From Colwellia polaris (GTDB taxonomy: Bacteria; Pseudomonadota; Gammaproteobacteria; Enterobacterales; Alteromonadaceae), in NCBI RefSeq assembly GCF_002104515.1, contig NZ_NBOE01000002.1, positions 124,001 to 188,000 of the forward strand: DNA of 64,000 bases. The letters run 5' to 3'. The position numbers and the translations under genes are program-made. Positions 54,203-63,317 of the stretch are shown here, in pieces (position 1 is the stretch's first letter; the number at the start of each line of letters is the position of its first letter). The notes below the pieces were generated by a model. That model saw nothing but the letters and a program-made list of their open reading frames with translations. It made no database searches and was not told the DNA's origin.

Positions 54203-55687
54203 ATGGCTGTAGGAACAATGATTTCATTGGCACTATATTTTGCTGTAATGTTAGGAATAGGTTTATACGCGTTTAAAAAATCTACCAGTGATGTTTCTGG
54301 TTTTATGCTAGGAGGGCGTAGTTTAGGCCCTGGGGTTACCGCGCTTTCTGCTGGAGCCTCTGATATGAGTGGTTGGATGCTGATGGGCGTGCCAGGACTT
54401 ATGTATACTGTAGGCTTAAGTAGTGTTTGGATTTCGCTTGGTTTAATTCTTGGTGCATATTTAAATTATCTTATTGTTGCCCCTAGATTAAGAACGTATA
54501 CCGAGGTAGCAAACGACTCTATAACTCTTCCCGATTTTTTTGAAAATCGCTTTGCTGATAAATCTCGCGCACTTCGTATTACTTCCTCTATTGTTATTAT
54601 ATTATTTTTTACCTTGTATACCTCTTCAGGTATTGTTGCTGGCGGTAAACTATTTGAAAGTTCTTTCGGATTAACGTATGAAGTTGGCCTTTATGTTACT
54701 GCAGGCGTTGTTGTTCTTTATACGCTATTTGGTGGTTTCTTAGCGGTAAGTATGACTGACTTTGTTCAGGGCTGTATTATGTTTGTAGCATTAGTGCTGG
54801 TGCCTTTTGTGGCGATATCAGACGTTGGTGGCACAGGCGAGATGTTAGCGACTATTGAGCAGTTAAACCCTGAATTTTTAGATGTTTTTAGTGGCGTAAG
54901 TTTTATTGCTATTGTTTCGGCTATGGCATGGGGACTCGGTTATTTTGGTCAACCCCATATTATTGTCCGTTTTATGGCTATTCGTTCGGTAGATGATTTA
55001 CCTACGGCTAGAAGAATAGGCATGAGTTGGATGATTGTCGCTTTATTTGGCGCCATGGCAACCGGTTTTGCTGGTGTAGCTTATGTTGCTAAAATAGGGC
55101 TCGCAGTTAATGATGCTGAAACTATATTTATTTTATTAGGGCAAGTGTTGTTTCATCCCCTTATTGCTGGTTTTTTATTGGCAGCGATTTTAGCGGCAAT
55201 TATGAGCACAATTTCTTCGCAACTATTGGTTACTTCTAGTTCATTGACTGGTGATTTTTATCAAGCGTTTTTAAATAAAAATGCCAGTGATAAACAGTTA
55301 GTGTTGGTGGGGCGTTTATCGGTAGCAGCAGTAGCACTTGTCGCTATATTTCTAGCCTACGACAGAGATAGCACAATATTAACTTTAGTGAGTAATGCTT
55401 GGGCTGGTTTTGGCGCAGCGTTCGGACCTTTAGTTATTATGAGCTTGTACTGGAAGAAAATGAATCGACATGGTGCGTTAGCCGGTATGTTAACAGGTGC
55501 TATTACCGTTTTAATATGGATTTATGCGCCAATAACAATTAACGGGCAACCTTTAAGTACTGTTATGTATGAAATTGTACCTGGCTTTATTATGGCCAGT
55601 ATTGCGATTGTATTGGTAAGTAAAATAACGTCCAAAGAGCAGCCTGAAATTGAAGCACAATTTGATGAGGTTGCTGCTAAGCATTAA
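54203..55687 (+). CDS. putP: Sodium/proline symporter
   Basis: 494 aa, about 13 hydrophobic segments, SSS family. FMLGGRSLGPGVTALSAGAS followed by DMSGWMLMGVPG (residues ~34-65) is the PutP sodium/proline site, and AWGLGYFGQPHIIVRFMAI is also family-typical. It imports proline with Na+, as nutrient or osmolyte. GGAGG precedes the ATG. putA is not in the window. An inverted repeat before the gene may mediate regulation. Confidence 0.93.
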   Translation: MAVGTMISLALYFAVMLGIGLYAFKKSTSDVSGFMLGGRSLGPGVTALSAGASDMSGWMLMGVPGLMYTVGLSSVWISLGLILGAYLNYLIVAPRLRTYTEVANDSITLPDFFENRFADKSRALRITSSIVIILFFTLYTSSGIVAGGKLFESSFGLTYEVGLYVTAGVVVLYTLFGGFLAVSMTDFVQGCIMFVALVLVPFVAISDVGGTGEMLATIEQLNPEFLDVFSGVSFIAIVSAMAWGLGYFGQPHIIVRFMAIRSVDDLPTARRIGMSWMIVALFGAMATGFAGVAYVAKIGLAVNDAETIFILLGQVLFHPLIAGFLLAAILAAIMSTISSQLLVTSSSLTGDFYQAFLNKNASDKQLVLVGRLSVAAVALVAIFLAYDRDSTILTLVSNAWAGFGAAFGPLVIMSLYWKKMNRHGALAGMLTGAITVLIWIYAPITINGQPLSTVMYEIVPGFIMASIAIVLVSKITSKEQPEIEAQFDEVAAKH

Positions 55688-55696
55688 TTTGGGACG

Positions 55697-55729
55697 AGCT
55701 GTAAGCTGTCAGTTTTAAGCTTTCAGTTT
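55697..55729. repeat. Short family B relic after putP
   Basis: AGCTGTAAGCTGTCAG followed by TTTTAAGCTTTCAG, the same words as in the sulfate-region repeats, between the putP stop and its terminator. Confidence 0.6.
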
Positions 55730-55734
55730 ATATT

Positions 55735-55767
55735 AAAAAGCCATGACATTGTTGTCATGGCTTTTTT
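55735..55767. terminator. Bidirectional terminator between putP and DUF3379-like gene
   Basis: Perfect 9-bp stem GCCATGACA/TGTCATGGC, TTGT loop, flanked by A5 and T6, so it works for both convergent genes. Confidence 0.92.
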
Positions 55768-55811
55768 GATTGCGCTAGATGTAAATAGTCTATGTTAACT
55801 TTATAATCTAA

Positions 55812-56525
55812 CTAAATTGACCAGGTAATACTTTTATTAACGCGTTCTTGCCATTGCGCTATTGGTTCGTCCTTATCGCCAACCACAATAATGTTAGAGT
55901 GGTTGAAGTGTAAAGAATTACCTTGAAGCTTGCTATTTTCAAAGTTAGCGACAAATTCAATGTCTTGATCATCAGGTAAAATGAAAACATTAACAGGACT
56001 CGACTTACCCTGAAAAACTAAATGTAGGCTTTTGTTGCCGTCAAAACGACAGTAATCAGCAAAAATTAGTGTGCCGAAAGTACTAGCAAAACTGCCCTTA
56101 AATGCAGACATTTTTTCGTTTAACGACGCTAATGTTACTTTTGGCTGGTCAGTATTAGAAAAGTGAGCAGCTTCGTGGTTAACATGCGCAATAGCATAAT
56201 CAGCTAAATTCTTATAAGTATTTGAAAATAGCATAAAGTTAGCCGTTAACCCCATCACAAGTGCAACAGAGGCAGCCATGGCTAAACGTACACGGGTTTT
56301 GCCTTTTTGTTGCTGATGGCTAGCTAAGGTTTGGCGTAAAATTAATTTGTTTGCTAAATCTTCAGGCACAGGAATATTCATTGCCTGTGCAATTTTACTG
56401 TCTAGGCTTTCAGTTTCTTGTACAAATTTTTGCTTTGCCGGATCACTTTTTAAGGCGGCATTAATAGCATCGTCACGAGTTTTGGGATCGGCTAAAATGC
56501 TACGTCTAAATTGCAAATCATCCAT
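55812..56525 (-). CDS. DUF3379-like probable anti-sigma factor
   Basis: 237 aa. A cytoplasmic N-terminus (DDLQFRRSILADPKTRDDAI, then MNIPVPEDLANKLILRQTL) precedes a single membrane segment at about residues 82-102 and a periplasmic C-terminal domain. I associate this with DUF3379. It overlaps the sigma-factor gene by 8 bases and follows it, the common arrangement for an ECF sigma factor and its membrane anti-sigma. The inhibitory role is inferred from context. Confidence 0.75.
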   Translation of the reverse strand: MDDLQFRRSILADPKTRDDAINAALKSDPAKQKFVQETESLDSKIAQAMNIPVPEDLANKLILRQTLASHQQQKGKTRVRLAMAASVALVMGLTANFMLFSNTYKNLADYAIAHVNHEAAHFSNTDQPKVTLASLNEKMSAFKGSFASTFGTLIFADYCRFDGNKSLHLVFQGKSSPVNVFILPDDQDIEFVANFENSKLQGNSLHFNHSNIIVVGDKDEPIAQWQERVNKSITWSI

Positions 56526-57060
56526 TGTGTAGACCTCTTAATTTTGGCTCGTCGTCTACGGCCTCTTTCAATTGATTGCGAGCACGAAATAATCGTGTCA
56601 TCACGGTATTTTTATTTAATGACAACAGGCTGGCAATTTCTTCACCACTAAAACCACCAATAACTTGTAAAACAAGCGGCTCACGGTACTCTTCAGGCAT
56701 TTGAGCTATTTTTTCTCGTAGCCAGTGATTTTCAATTTCCTGTTCGTTGCTTGTTGCACCTACATCGGTAATCGTCGCTTCTTCGTATTCACTCATCTCG
56801 AATCGTTTGCGCTCAAAACGACGGGCATTTTCTCTGCGCAGAATAGTAATTAACCATGACTTAGCTGCTTTCTCGTCTTTCAACGAGTCAAGCGCGCGCC
56901 ATGCACGTAAAAATGTTTCTTGCACTAGGTCTTCAGCAATGTGCTTATCGTGGCATAGCCAATAGGCATACCGATATAAATCTGCATGTAATGCTTTAAC
57001 GAGTGCTTCGTATCTAACTTGTTTTGTCGCCATGTTGTAAGAGACCTGAGGCTTTGTCAT
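56518..57060 (-). CDS. ECF-type RNA polymerase sigma factor
   Basis: 180 aa; the start could instead be the ATG at 57033, and neither has a clear ribosome-binding site. Region 2: LYRYAYWLCHDKHIAEDLVQ and ETFLRAWRAL; region 4: MPEEYREPLVLQVIGGFSGE followed by EIASLLSLNKNTVMTRLFRA. It would direct transcription of a stress regulon, with the overlapping downstream gene as likely anti-sigma factor. Its target promoters and signal are not visible. Confidence 0.9.
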   Translation of the reverse strand: MTKPQVSYNMATKQVRYEALVKALHADLYRYAYWLCHDKHIAEDLVQETFLRAWRALDSLKDEKAAKSWLITILRRENARRFERKRFEMSEYEEATITDVGATSNEQEIENHWLREKIAQMPEEYREPLVLQVIGGFSGEEIASLLSLNKNTVMTRLFRARNQLKEAVDDEPKLRGLHNG

Positions 57061-57158
57061 TTTATTTCACACGAATACATATTTTTTAGATAAATAGATT
57101 ATATCGTTAAAATACAAATTTAGTTAGTACTTAGGTTTGCAGAAAAATGACTATAAAA

Positions 57159-57185
57159 AAAGGAGTTATCGATGATAACTCCTTT
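57159..57185 (-). terminator. Terminator of the bat operon
   Basis: Perfect 12-bp stem AAAGGAGTTATC/GATAACTCCTTT with a GAT loop; T-rich on the - strand, 27 bp past the batD stop. Confidence 0.9.
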
Positions 57186-57211
57186 CTTAGCCGTGCATGT
57201 ATCTTGCAGGT

Positions 57212-58876
57212 TTAGGGGTTAAGGTTGAACTGAGCGCTTGTTGCCCCTGAGTTACCTTGCTTATTTATCTCTTGTATTGCATGCATTAAGTTTTTACCTG
57301 ACCATTGACTAGGGTTTTTTCCATAATAACTTTGTTGCAATTCAATAATCGCGTTAGAGAGTACGGTGCTGTTAAAGTGCTCATGTAATGAGTCAAGGGT
57401 TGTTAATGCTTCGTTGTTTGTCGCTCGAGTTTGCGCCCATGGTAATAAATTTGCTAATGCTTGTTCGCCATTGTTTTGTTTACATGCGGCTAATAACGTG
57501 AGGTAAGGGGGATTTACTTTCTCGTTGGATTTGTTATTTGTTTTATCTGATAAAGAAGAACGTTTAGCAGAGATAAACCAAGCGAATAAGGTTAATAACC
57601 AAAGGCCAAGGAATAACCATTGTAGAAAGTTATTTTGTTGAATGACTACTTTTTCTATTACCGCTGGTGTACTGGTGTGCTCAATATTTGTGTTTGGTGG
57701 TTGTGGTGTCGCCACAGGAGCAATGTCTGCATTGGGTAATACTGTGATTGTTTGTGCTGCAATTTTTGTAATTTCTGCTTTATTGGTTACCGTATTCCAC
57801 CATGGGATGGTTATTGCAGGTAACTGGTATTCGCCTGCTTGACTGGCAACAATGGCAAAGTTGATTACTTTTTGACTGACTAATCTTTCATTATTCAGGC
57901 CTGTATGAAGCTCAGCCTGATCAGGATAAACTTTTAATCCTTTTGGCACTTGCATGGTTATTTCAGGCAGTTGTTCTTCTGATAACCCCGCTGCGGTTAA
58001 TGTAACTGTTCGCGTGATCGGTTCACCCACTTTAAATTGATCAGCTTGAGGTTGCCATTCTTGATGTAAGGCTAATAATTCGCTTGGTAACCATGCTCCA
58101 GTAACTTGTGCTGGAATAGCCTTGACCGTTAGTGCAATGTCATCGCCAACCACACTCACTGGCTTAGTATCTGCAAAACTTAAAAAGTTAGATCGCCTGG
58201 TTGATGGCATCATTATTTCGCCAGAAAAAATTGGTGATTTTAATATTACGTCACCACTCTTTTGTGGGCTAATGGCATATATGCGCTCGATAATACGGTA
58301 ACGTTTGCCATTAATAATATTTTCTGACTCTTTATCTTTGCCAATTTGTAGAATATTGGCGCCTTCTAATGTGGGCTCCGTTAAACTGCCGCGCTTTAGC
58401 TCTGCTGCAAAGTGCAATTTAACGGTTAGGGTTATTTGCTGCTGCACAAAGAGTTCAGTAGAAGATACTTGTGCTGTAATAAATAAATCTTGTTGGTTGC
58501 TAGCCACTGATTTTTCAGCTGCTAATACGTTAATTTTAATCGCCTGACTTTTAACACCGTCAATGTCGAAGCTTGGTATAATTAATTCGCCGGTCTGTCG
58601 AGGTATTAATACTGTATTCCACGTTGTGGTGCGTGTGGTATTAAAATTCACCATGCTGGTTTGTGAGCTAACGGATGTGCGGCCAACAATAAAATCAGAC
58701 AACAATGCTGAAGTATCTAGAGCGTTTCTGTCGATGTCATCATCAGCAGTAATCGTAAGTACTAAAGATTCATTGGTGATCACTGGGTTTTTATCAACCG
58801 ATGCCGTGACTTTTGTTAACGCGTAGCTATGAAACGATAATAAAATAGCCATTAAAGAAATTATTACTCTTACCAC
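57212..58876 (-). CDS. batD: BatD family protein
   Basis: 554 aa. A signal peptide (residues ~1-19, ends HSYA) precedes Ig-like beta domains containing VTASVDKNPVITNESLVLTI, followed by a Pro/Thr-rich stretch, a membrane segment near residues 425-443 and a cytoplasmic tail. This is the BatD layout. Bat proteins form a membrane-associated aerotolerance/stress complex of uncertain mechanism. Last gene of the moxR-DUF58-DUF4381-batA-batBC-batD operon; it overlaps the preceding gene by 7 bases. Confidence 0.88.
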   Translation of the reverse strand: MVRVIISLMAILLSFHSYALTKVTASVDKNPVITNESLVLTITADDDIDRNALDTSALLSDFIVGRTSVSSQTSMVNFNTTRTTTWNTVLIPRQTGELIIPSFDIDGVKSQAIKINVLAAEKSVASNQQDLFITAQVSSTELFVQQQITLTVKLHFAAELKRGSLTEPTLEGANILQIGKDKESENIINGKRYRIIERIYAISPQKSGDVILKSPIFSGEIMMPSTRRSNFLSFADTKPVSVVGDDIALTVKAIPAQVTGAWLPSELLALHQEWQPQADQFKVGEPITRTVTLTAAGLSEEQLPEITMQVPKGLKVYPDQAELHTGLNNERLVSQKVINFAIVASQAGEYQLPAITIPWWNTVTNKAEITKIAAQTITVLPNADIAPVATPQPPNTNIEHTSTPAVIEKVVIQQNNFLQWLFLGLWLLTLFAWFISAKRSSLSDKTNNKSNEKVNPPYLTLLAACKQNNGEQALANLLPWAQTRATNNEALTTLDSLHEHFNSTVLSNAIIELQQSYYGKNPSQWSGKNLMHAIQEINKQGNSGATSAQFNLNP

Positions 58877-60744
58877 TTTTTCTTAACTCCTACATTTCGG
58901 CGATCTTGATTACGCTTTTGATATTCTAATTGCATTTTGTTTCTGAGTAACATGTATGGGTCATCAGTTACTTTATTCAATAATTGCTGATGTTTTTGTT
59001 CGGTTTCTTTGGCTAACTGTTCAGCCAGTTGTTGTGCTTCAGCGCTTTGTGCCTCTTCTGTTGGCTCACTTTCTTGTGCTTGTTTAGTTTGTTGTGCATT
59101 TTGCTCTGGTTGTTGTTCTGACTGCTCTTTTTGTTCGGCATCAGTTTGCTCATGCTCTTGTTTTTGTTGTTCAGTATTTTTTTGCTCTGAAGACGGTTCT
59201 GATTCAGATGGATCGGTTGGCTCTGAACTTTGTTGACCCTGTTGATCACTTTGTTGCTGATCACCTTCTTTGTTTTGGTCACTTTGGCTTTGGTTATTTT
59301 GGCTGTCACCGTCTTGATCATTTTGTTCTTGGTCTTTGTTTTGATCTTGTTGATCGTTATCAGACTCTTGATCTTGATTTTCTTGTTGTTTTTTTAATTG
59401 CTCTAAAAGTGCTTTATTGTTTTTGGCATCGGTTAAGTTTGGTTCAAGCGCTAAGGCTTCATTGTAGGCGGCTATCGCTTCGTCGAATCTTTGTAATTTT
59501 GCTAACGTATTACCTTGGTTATAGAAGGCATCAGCAGTTTTTTCTTGTTGAAATGCCGCCAAGGCTTGCTCGTAATCTCCAGCTTTGTAGAAAGAACTTC
59601 CTTGCCACGATGGATTTTTAAAGGCTTCTGCGGCTTGCTGGTATTGCTCGTTACTAAAATGAGTTTGGCCTTGCTGATCTTTAGTTTTAAAAAGGTCTTG
59701 CCAAATATCGGCATAGGCATTGTTATTAGGCATTAGCATTAAAGCAAATGGTAGTGTTAGCATCAGAGCACCACGTCTGAAGTAACTTAACAGCAGAGGT
59801 AAAACCAACAGTAATAAATAGGGACCAAATTCCTGCCATTGATCGCCAGTATTTTCACTTTCTTTGGTGTTGTCGGTGTCAGCCATTAATGGTTTAAAGG
59901 TAAGTCGCTCTATATCGTTATTGTCATGGGTGAGGGTGGTGTAATTTCCTCTGCCGCGATTAGCTAAACCACGTAATGCTTGTACTGTGAGTTTAGGCAC
60001 AATTATCGCGCCGTTATCGTCTTTCATTAACTCACCATTAGAGAGTTTGATAGGCGCACCTGTTTTTGTACCAACACCAAGAATATTGAGGCGATAAGGA
60101 TGTTCGCGTGACCATTGGGTTATATCTTGAATGTCTATATTATCGATGCCATCGGTAAACCAATAAATATCACCACTGTTGTGCCCAGCATTGACTAACA
60201 TTTCGTTAGCTAAAGCTAATGCTGCAAAAGGGTTGCTACCAAGCACGGGCATAAGCTCTGGGCTTAATGACGGTAAGAGTAGTTTTATATTATTACTGTC
60301 GTCTGTTAATGGGCTAATACTAAATGCGTCACCGGCATAAGCAATAAGTCCGATTTCGCCTTCTTTAATATTATCGAGCAAATCAATGGCTTTGTATCGT
60401 GCTCGTGTTAAACGATTTGGTGCAACGTCGGTCGAGTACATAGAGTAAGACATGTCCATGATCAACACCGAGCCTTGTGCAACTTGATAAACAGGTTGTG
60501 GCAATTTCTGCCAACTTGGTCCAGCCATGGCTATTATTGAGAGTAAGCCGATTAAAAAAGGCAGTACTAATGAGCTAGGTTTTGCTTTTGAGCTCCCTTG
60601 TACCAGCACTTTTGCTAAATGCGCTGGTAAAAATTGTTGCCAGCCAGATTGTCTAACACGTAGTTTTTTGAGCAAAAATAACATGAAAAATAATACGATA
60701 ATGGCTAATAACCAAAGCGGACGAATAAAATGGAAGTCTGCCAT
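58870..60744 (-). CDS. batB: BatB-BatC fusion: VWA domain plus TPR protein
   Basis: 624 aa. Membrane segments at ~10-25 and ~60-75, then a VWA domain with MIDAS DMSYS (residues ~97-101) and ITDG-type text (WFTDGIDNI), more membrane segments near 308-345, then TPR-like repeats at ~375-450 (FYNQGNTLAKLQRFDEAIAA). Residues ~455-585 are nearly all Gln, Glu, Asp, Asn and Ser. BatB and BatC are separate genes in some bacteria but fused here. The low-complexity tail produces spurious long ORFs on both strands. Confidence 0.9.
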   Translation of the reverse strand: MADFHFIRPLWLLAIIVLFFMLFLLKKLRVRQSGWQQFLPAHLAKVLVQGSSKAKPSSLVLPFLIGLLSIIAMAGPSWQKLPQPVYQVAQGSVLIMDMSYSMYSTDVAPNRLTRARYKAIDLLDNIKEGEIGLIAYAGDAFSISPLTDDSNNIKLLLPSLSPELMPVLGSNPFAALALANEMLVNAGHNSGDIYWFTDGIDNIDIQDITQWSREHPYRLNILGVGTKTGAPIKLSNGELMKDDNGAIIVPKLTVQALRGLANRGRGNYTTLTHDNNDIERLTFKPLMADTDNTKESENTGDQWQEFGPYLLLLVLPLLLSYFRRGALMLTLPFALMLMPNNNAYADIWQDLFKTKDQQGQTHFSNEQYQQAAEAFKNPSWQGSSFYKAGDYEQALAAFQQEKTADAFYNQGNTLAKLQRFDEAIAAYNEALALEPNLTDAKNNKALLEQLKKQQENQDQESDNDQQDQNKDQEQNDQDGDSQNNQSQSDQNKEGDQQQSDQQGQQSSEPTDPSESEPSSEQKNTEQQKQEHEQTDAEQKEQSEQQPEQNAQQTKQAQESEPTEEAQSAEAQQLAEQLAKETEQKHQQLLNKVTDDPYMLLRNKMQLEYQKRNQDRRNVGVKKKW

Positions 60745-60745
60745 A

Positions 60746-61765
60746 TTAGTGCTTCACTCCCGTAATTGCTTTGTTGCGTTTGAAAAATTGATTATTAACG
60801 CTGCTTTTAACCAGTAGCGTTAGCAAACTTATCAATAAAGCTAAACCTAAAGGCCACTGAAATAACGCGGTGAGTGGACGCATTTGTTGTTGCTCTTGTT
60901 CTACAGGCTCTAAATCATCTAACAGTTTATAAATTTTACTCATGTCTTCACTAGCGCGTGCTCTGAAATAATAACCACCGGTTTCATCAGCAAGGCGTTG
61001 TAATGATTCTTCATCAAGCTCACTTGATGGGTTAACTCGGCGAGTACCAAATAGTGAATTTTGGATCATTACATCAGCGCCAATGCCAATTGAGTAAATG
61101 GTAATATCTTTAGCCACAGCCAACTCTAGTGCTTGATCTGGTGTTATTTTACCAGCCGTATTCTGACCATCGGTTAATAATAACAATACGCGGTTTGAGT
61201 CTTTTTTCTCGTCGAAACGTTTAACGGCAAGGGCAATAGCGTCGCCAATAGCCGTTTGTTTACCTACTAAACCTAATACCGTTTCGTCGAGCATTTGTTG
61301 CACGGTTTTTCGATCAAAGGTCATTGGAGTTTGCATGTAAGCATCGTCACCAAACAATATTAAGCCCAACTTGTCGCCACTGCGTCGCTCGATGAATTCA
61401 CCTAATAATACTTTTAACATATCAAGGCGGTTTACTGTGCTGCCATTTAGCCTCATGTCTTCAACTTGCATACTGCCTGAAAGATCAACGGCGATCATCA
61501 TTTCTCGACCTTCAGTTGGCACATTTACAGCCTCACCTAGCCATTGTGGCTGTGTGCTAGCTAACACAACTAACAACCAAATAAGACTAAGGATAACCAA
61601 TGAGCTTTTTTTCTTTTCTGGCGCAAACTCTTCAGTTTGTACGCCTTTAATAATGGTTGGCATTTTCAGCGGTGCTGCTTGAATGTGTTTTTTTGCGGGT
61701 AACCAATAAATAATTAATGGAAGCGGTAGGGCGATTAATGCCCAGAGAAAATCAAAATGTATCAT
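60746..61765 (-). CDS. batA: BatA, VWA-domain membrane protein
   Basis: 339 aa. An N-terminal membrane segment, a second near residues 55-72, a VWA domain with an intact MIDAS (DLSGSMQ near residue 94, and LLTDGQNTAGK), and a C-terminal membrane segment near 300-320. It overlaps the DUF4381 gene by 4 bases and is 1 bp from batBC. It partners with BatB in the inner membrane. Confidence 0.92.
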   Translation of the reverse strand: MIHFDFLWALIALPLPLIIYWLPAKKHIQAAPLKMPTIIKGVQTEEFAPEKKKSSLVILSLIWLLVVLASTQPQWLGEAVNVPTEGREMMIAVDLSGSMQVEDMRLNGSTVNRLDMLKVLLGEFIERRSGDKLGLILFGDDAYMQTPMTFDRKTVQQMLDETVLGLVGKQTAIGDAIALAVKRFDEKKDSNRVLLLLTDGQNTAGKITPDQALELAVAKDITIYSIGIGADVMIQNSLFGTRRVNPSSELDEESLQRLADETGGYYFRARASEDMSKIYKLLDDLEPVEQEQQQMRPLTALFQWPLGLALLISLLTLLVKSSVNNQFFKRNKAITGVKH

Positions 61766-62304
61766 GATTTTACCTCTGATATTTGAGGTTTATTTTCAAG
61801 CGTTTGATTGTCGATTTCTGTTGTATTTAAATCGTTAGTTAACATAGTAAGTGTTTTTTTAGGTGGCAGAGCATGACTTAGCCATAATTTTGCCGCGGCA
61901 GAAAAGTTGTCTACATTGTGCTCGTTAACATTACTTTGATATGTCAAATTAAAATGTTCGCCGCTTAGCGTTGAAAAATTTTCTTGATGTTTAGCAGGTA
62001 AGCTTGCAATTAAAAAGTCTTTAAATTGATTACCTGTTAAATGTGCGACATGCATTCGAGGAAAATACTGTAAGGCAGCCCATTTTAATAATGTGACTAT
62101 GGCACGGGTATCAGACACCGCTGATAATTTTTTTAATGCCTGTTTTTGTACTTTTCGCGCTTTAAAATATTGGCGTAACTTTATTATGCTATAAACTAAT
62201 ATTGCCAAAGTTATAACGACTAATAGCCACCAACCCGGCGCTATCGGGTAGTTATGCACGTTGTCAGGTAAGTGAATATCACTAAGTTGCGCTAACGGAT
62301 CCAT
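61762..62304 (-). CDS. DUF4381 family membrane protein
   Basis: 180 aa with one membrane segment at about residues 27-45 (PGWWLLVVITLAILVYSII), preceded by PLAQLSDIHLPD. DUF4381 proteins are standard members of moxR/bat operons between the DUF58 and VWA genes. Function unknown. It overlaps the DUF58 gene by 13 bases. Confidence 0.85.
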   Translation of the reverse strand: MDPLAQLSDIHLPDNVHNYPIAPGWWLLVVITLAILVYSIIKLRQYFKARKVQKQALKKLSAVSDTRAIVTLLKWAALQYFPRMHVAHLTGNQFKDFLIASLPAKHQENFSTLSGEHFNLTYQSNVNEHNVDNFSAAAKLWLSHALPPKKTLTMLTNDLNTTEIDNQTLENKPQISEVKS

Positions 62305-63302
62305 GATGCTACTCCGCGATGTAATTGAGTTTCTAGCGTTTCACTCGCACATAAATGTAGTAAACGAGCTCCTGCTTTACTCAGCTGTTGCTCTATAGTG
62401 TTATTTAAGTTTAAGGCCTGCTGGTGGTATTTTTCAGCTAATGCTTTATCACCAAGCACAAATTGTTGACGTTCGCTTTCATCACCGTTAGTCATAGCTA
62501 CGCTAATTTTGTGTTCACTTTCGGGGAGTTGTTGCTCAAGTGGATCGCTGATCATACAAACAACTAATTCACAATGTCGACTAACATTAGCCAAATGACG
62601 AATAGCTTCATCAGAAAGGTTAAATGCGTCGGTGATCAAATAAACTAAACTGCCTGGTTTTGCGAGTTGTCTTAAACGTGCGCAATTTTGTTCGAAGGCT
62701 TCTGTTGCTTTCTTTCTATCTGCTTTTTCATCGGCACTGTGGAGTGAGTCTGCGTGAATTTTTACTAAACCATGCAAATAATGCAGCACACCTTGCTGTC
62801 GGCTACGAGGTTTTAATTCGGTGTGATTTGTTTGATTAAATACCACACCGCCGATACGATCGCCTCGTGATTTAGCATGCCAAGCAACCAGGGCGGCTAC
62901 ATGGGCAGCTTGCACAGATTTAAAAAGTAAACGACTGCCAAATAACATGCTGGTACTTAAATCGGTAGCGATAAGAACAGGGCGTTCAACCTCTTCACGA
63001 AATAATTTTGTGTGTGTTTTACCCGTACGGGCAGTAACACGCCAATCGATAGCACGAATGTCGTCGCCATTTTGGTAATGGCGAACTTCATCAAACTCCA
63101 TACCACGGCCTTTACTTCGAGCAAGATAATTCCCAGACATTTTACCGTGTGAGCTTTTGGCGGCAGCTAAATTAATTAGTGAACTTTTCGTTTGATAACG
63201 TATTAGTTCATCTATATTTAATTCAATACCATTACTAACCAATTCATCAAGCAAGGTTTGTGGGTTGTATTGTTCGGCTGATTTTTTTTGTTTAAACCAC
63301 AT
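62292..63302 (-). CDS. DUF58 domain protein
   Basis: 336 aa. The DUF58 core reads GRGMEFDEVRHYQNGDDIRA followed by IDWRVTARTGKTHTKLFREE, then a VWA-like fold with a DLSTSM motif. Such proteins accompany MoxR ATPases and are thought to be clients or adaptors. It lies 15 bp after moxR. Confidence 0.92.
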   Translation of the reverse strand: MWFKQKKSAEQYNPQTLLDELVSNGIELNIDELIRYQTKSSLINLAAAKSSHGKMSGNYLARSKGRGMEFDEVRHYQNGDDIRAIDWRVTARTGKTHTKLFREEVERPVLIATDLSTSMLFGSRLLFKSVQAAHVAALVAWHAKSRGDRIGGVVFNQTNHTELKPRSRQQGVLHYLHGLVKIHADSLHSADEKADRKKATEAFEQNCARLRQLAKPGSLVYLITDAFNLSDEAIRHLANVSRHCELVVCMISDPLEQQLPESEHKISVAMTNGDESERQQFVLGDKALAEKYHQQALNLNNTIEQQLSKAGARLLHLCASETLETQLHRGVASWIR

Positions 63303-63317
63303 AAGGGTAACTTGCGC

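Noticed and set aside
59009-59621. Long open frames on the + strand opposite batB
   Set aside because: They arise from the Gln/Glu/Asp-rich low-complexity coding region of batB; the translations are Cys/Ser- or Phe/Leu-rich and have no start context.
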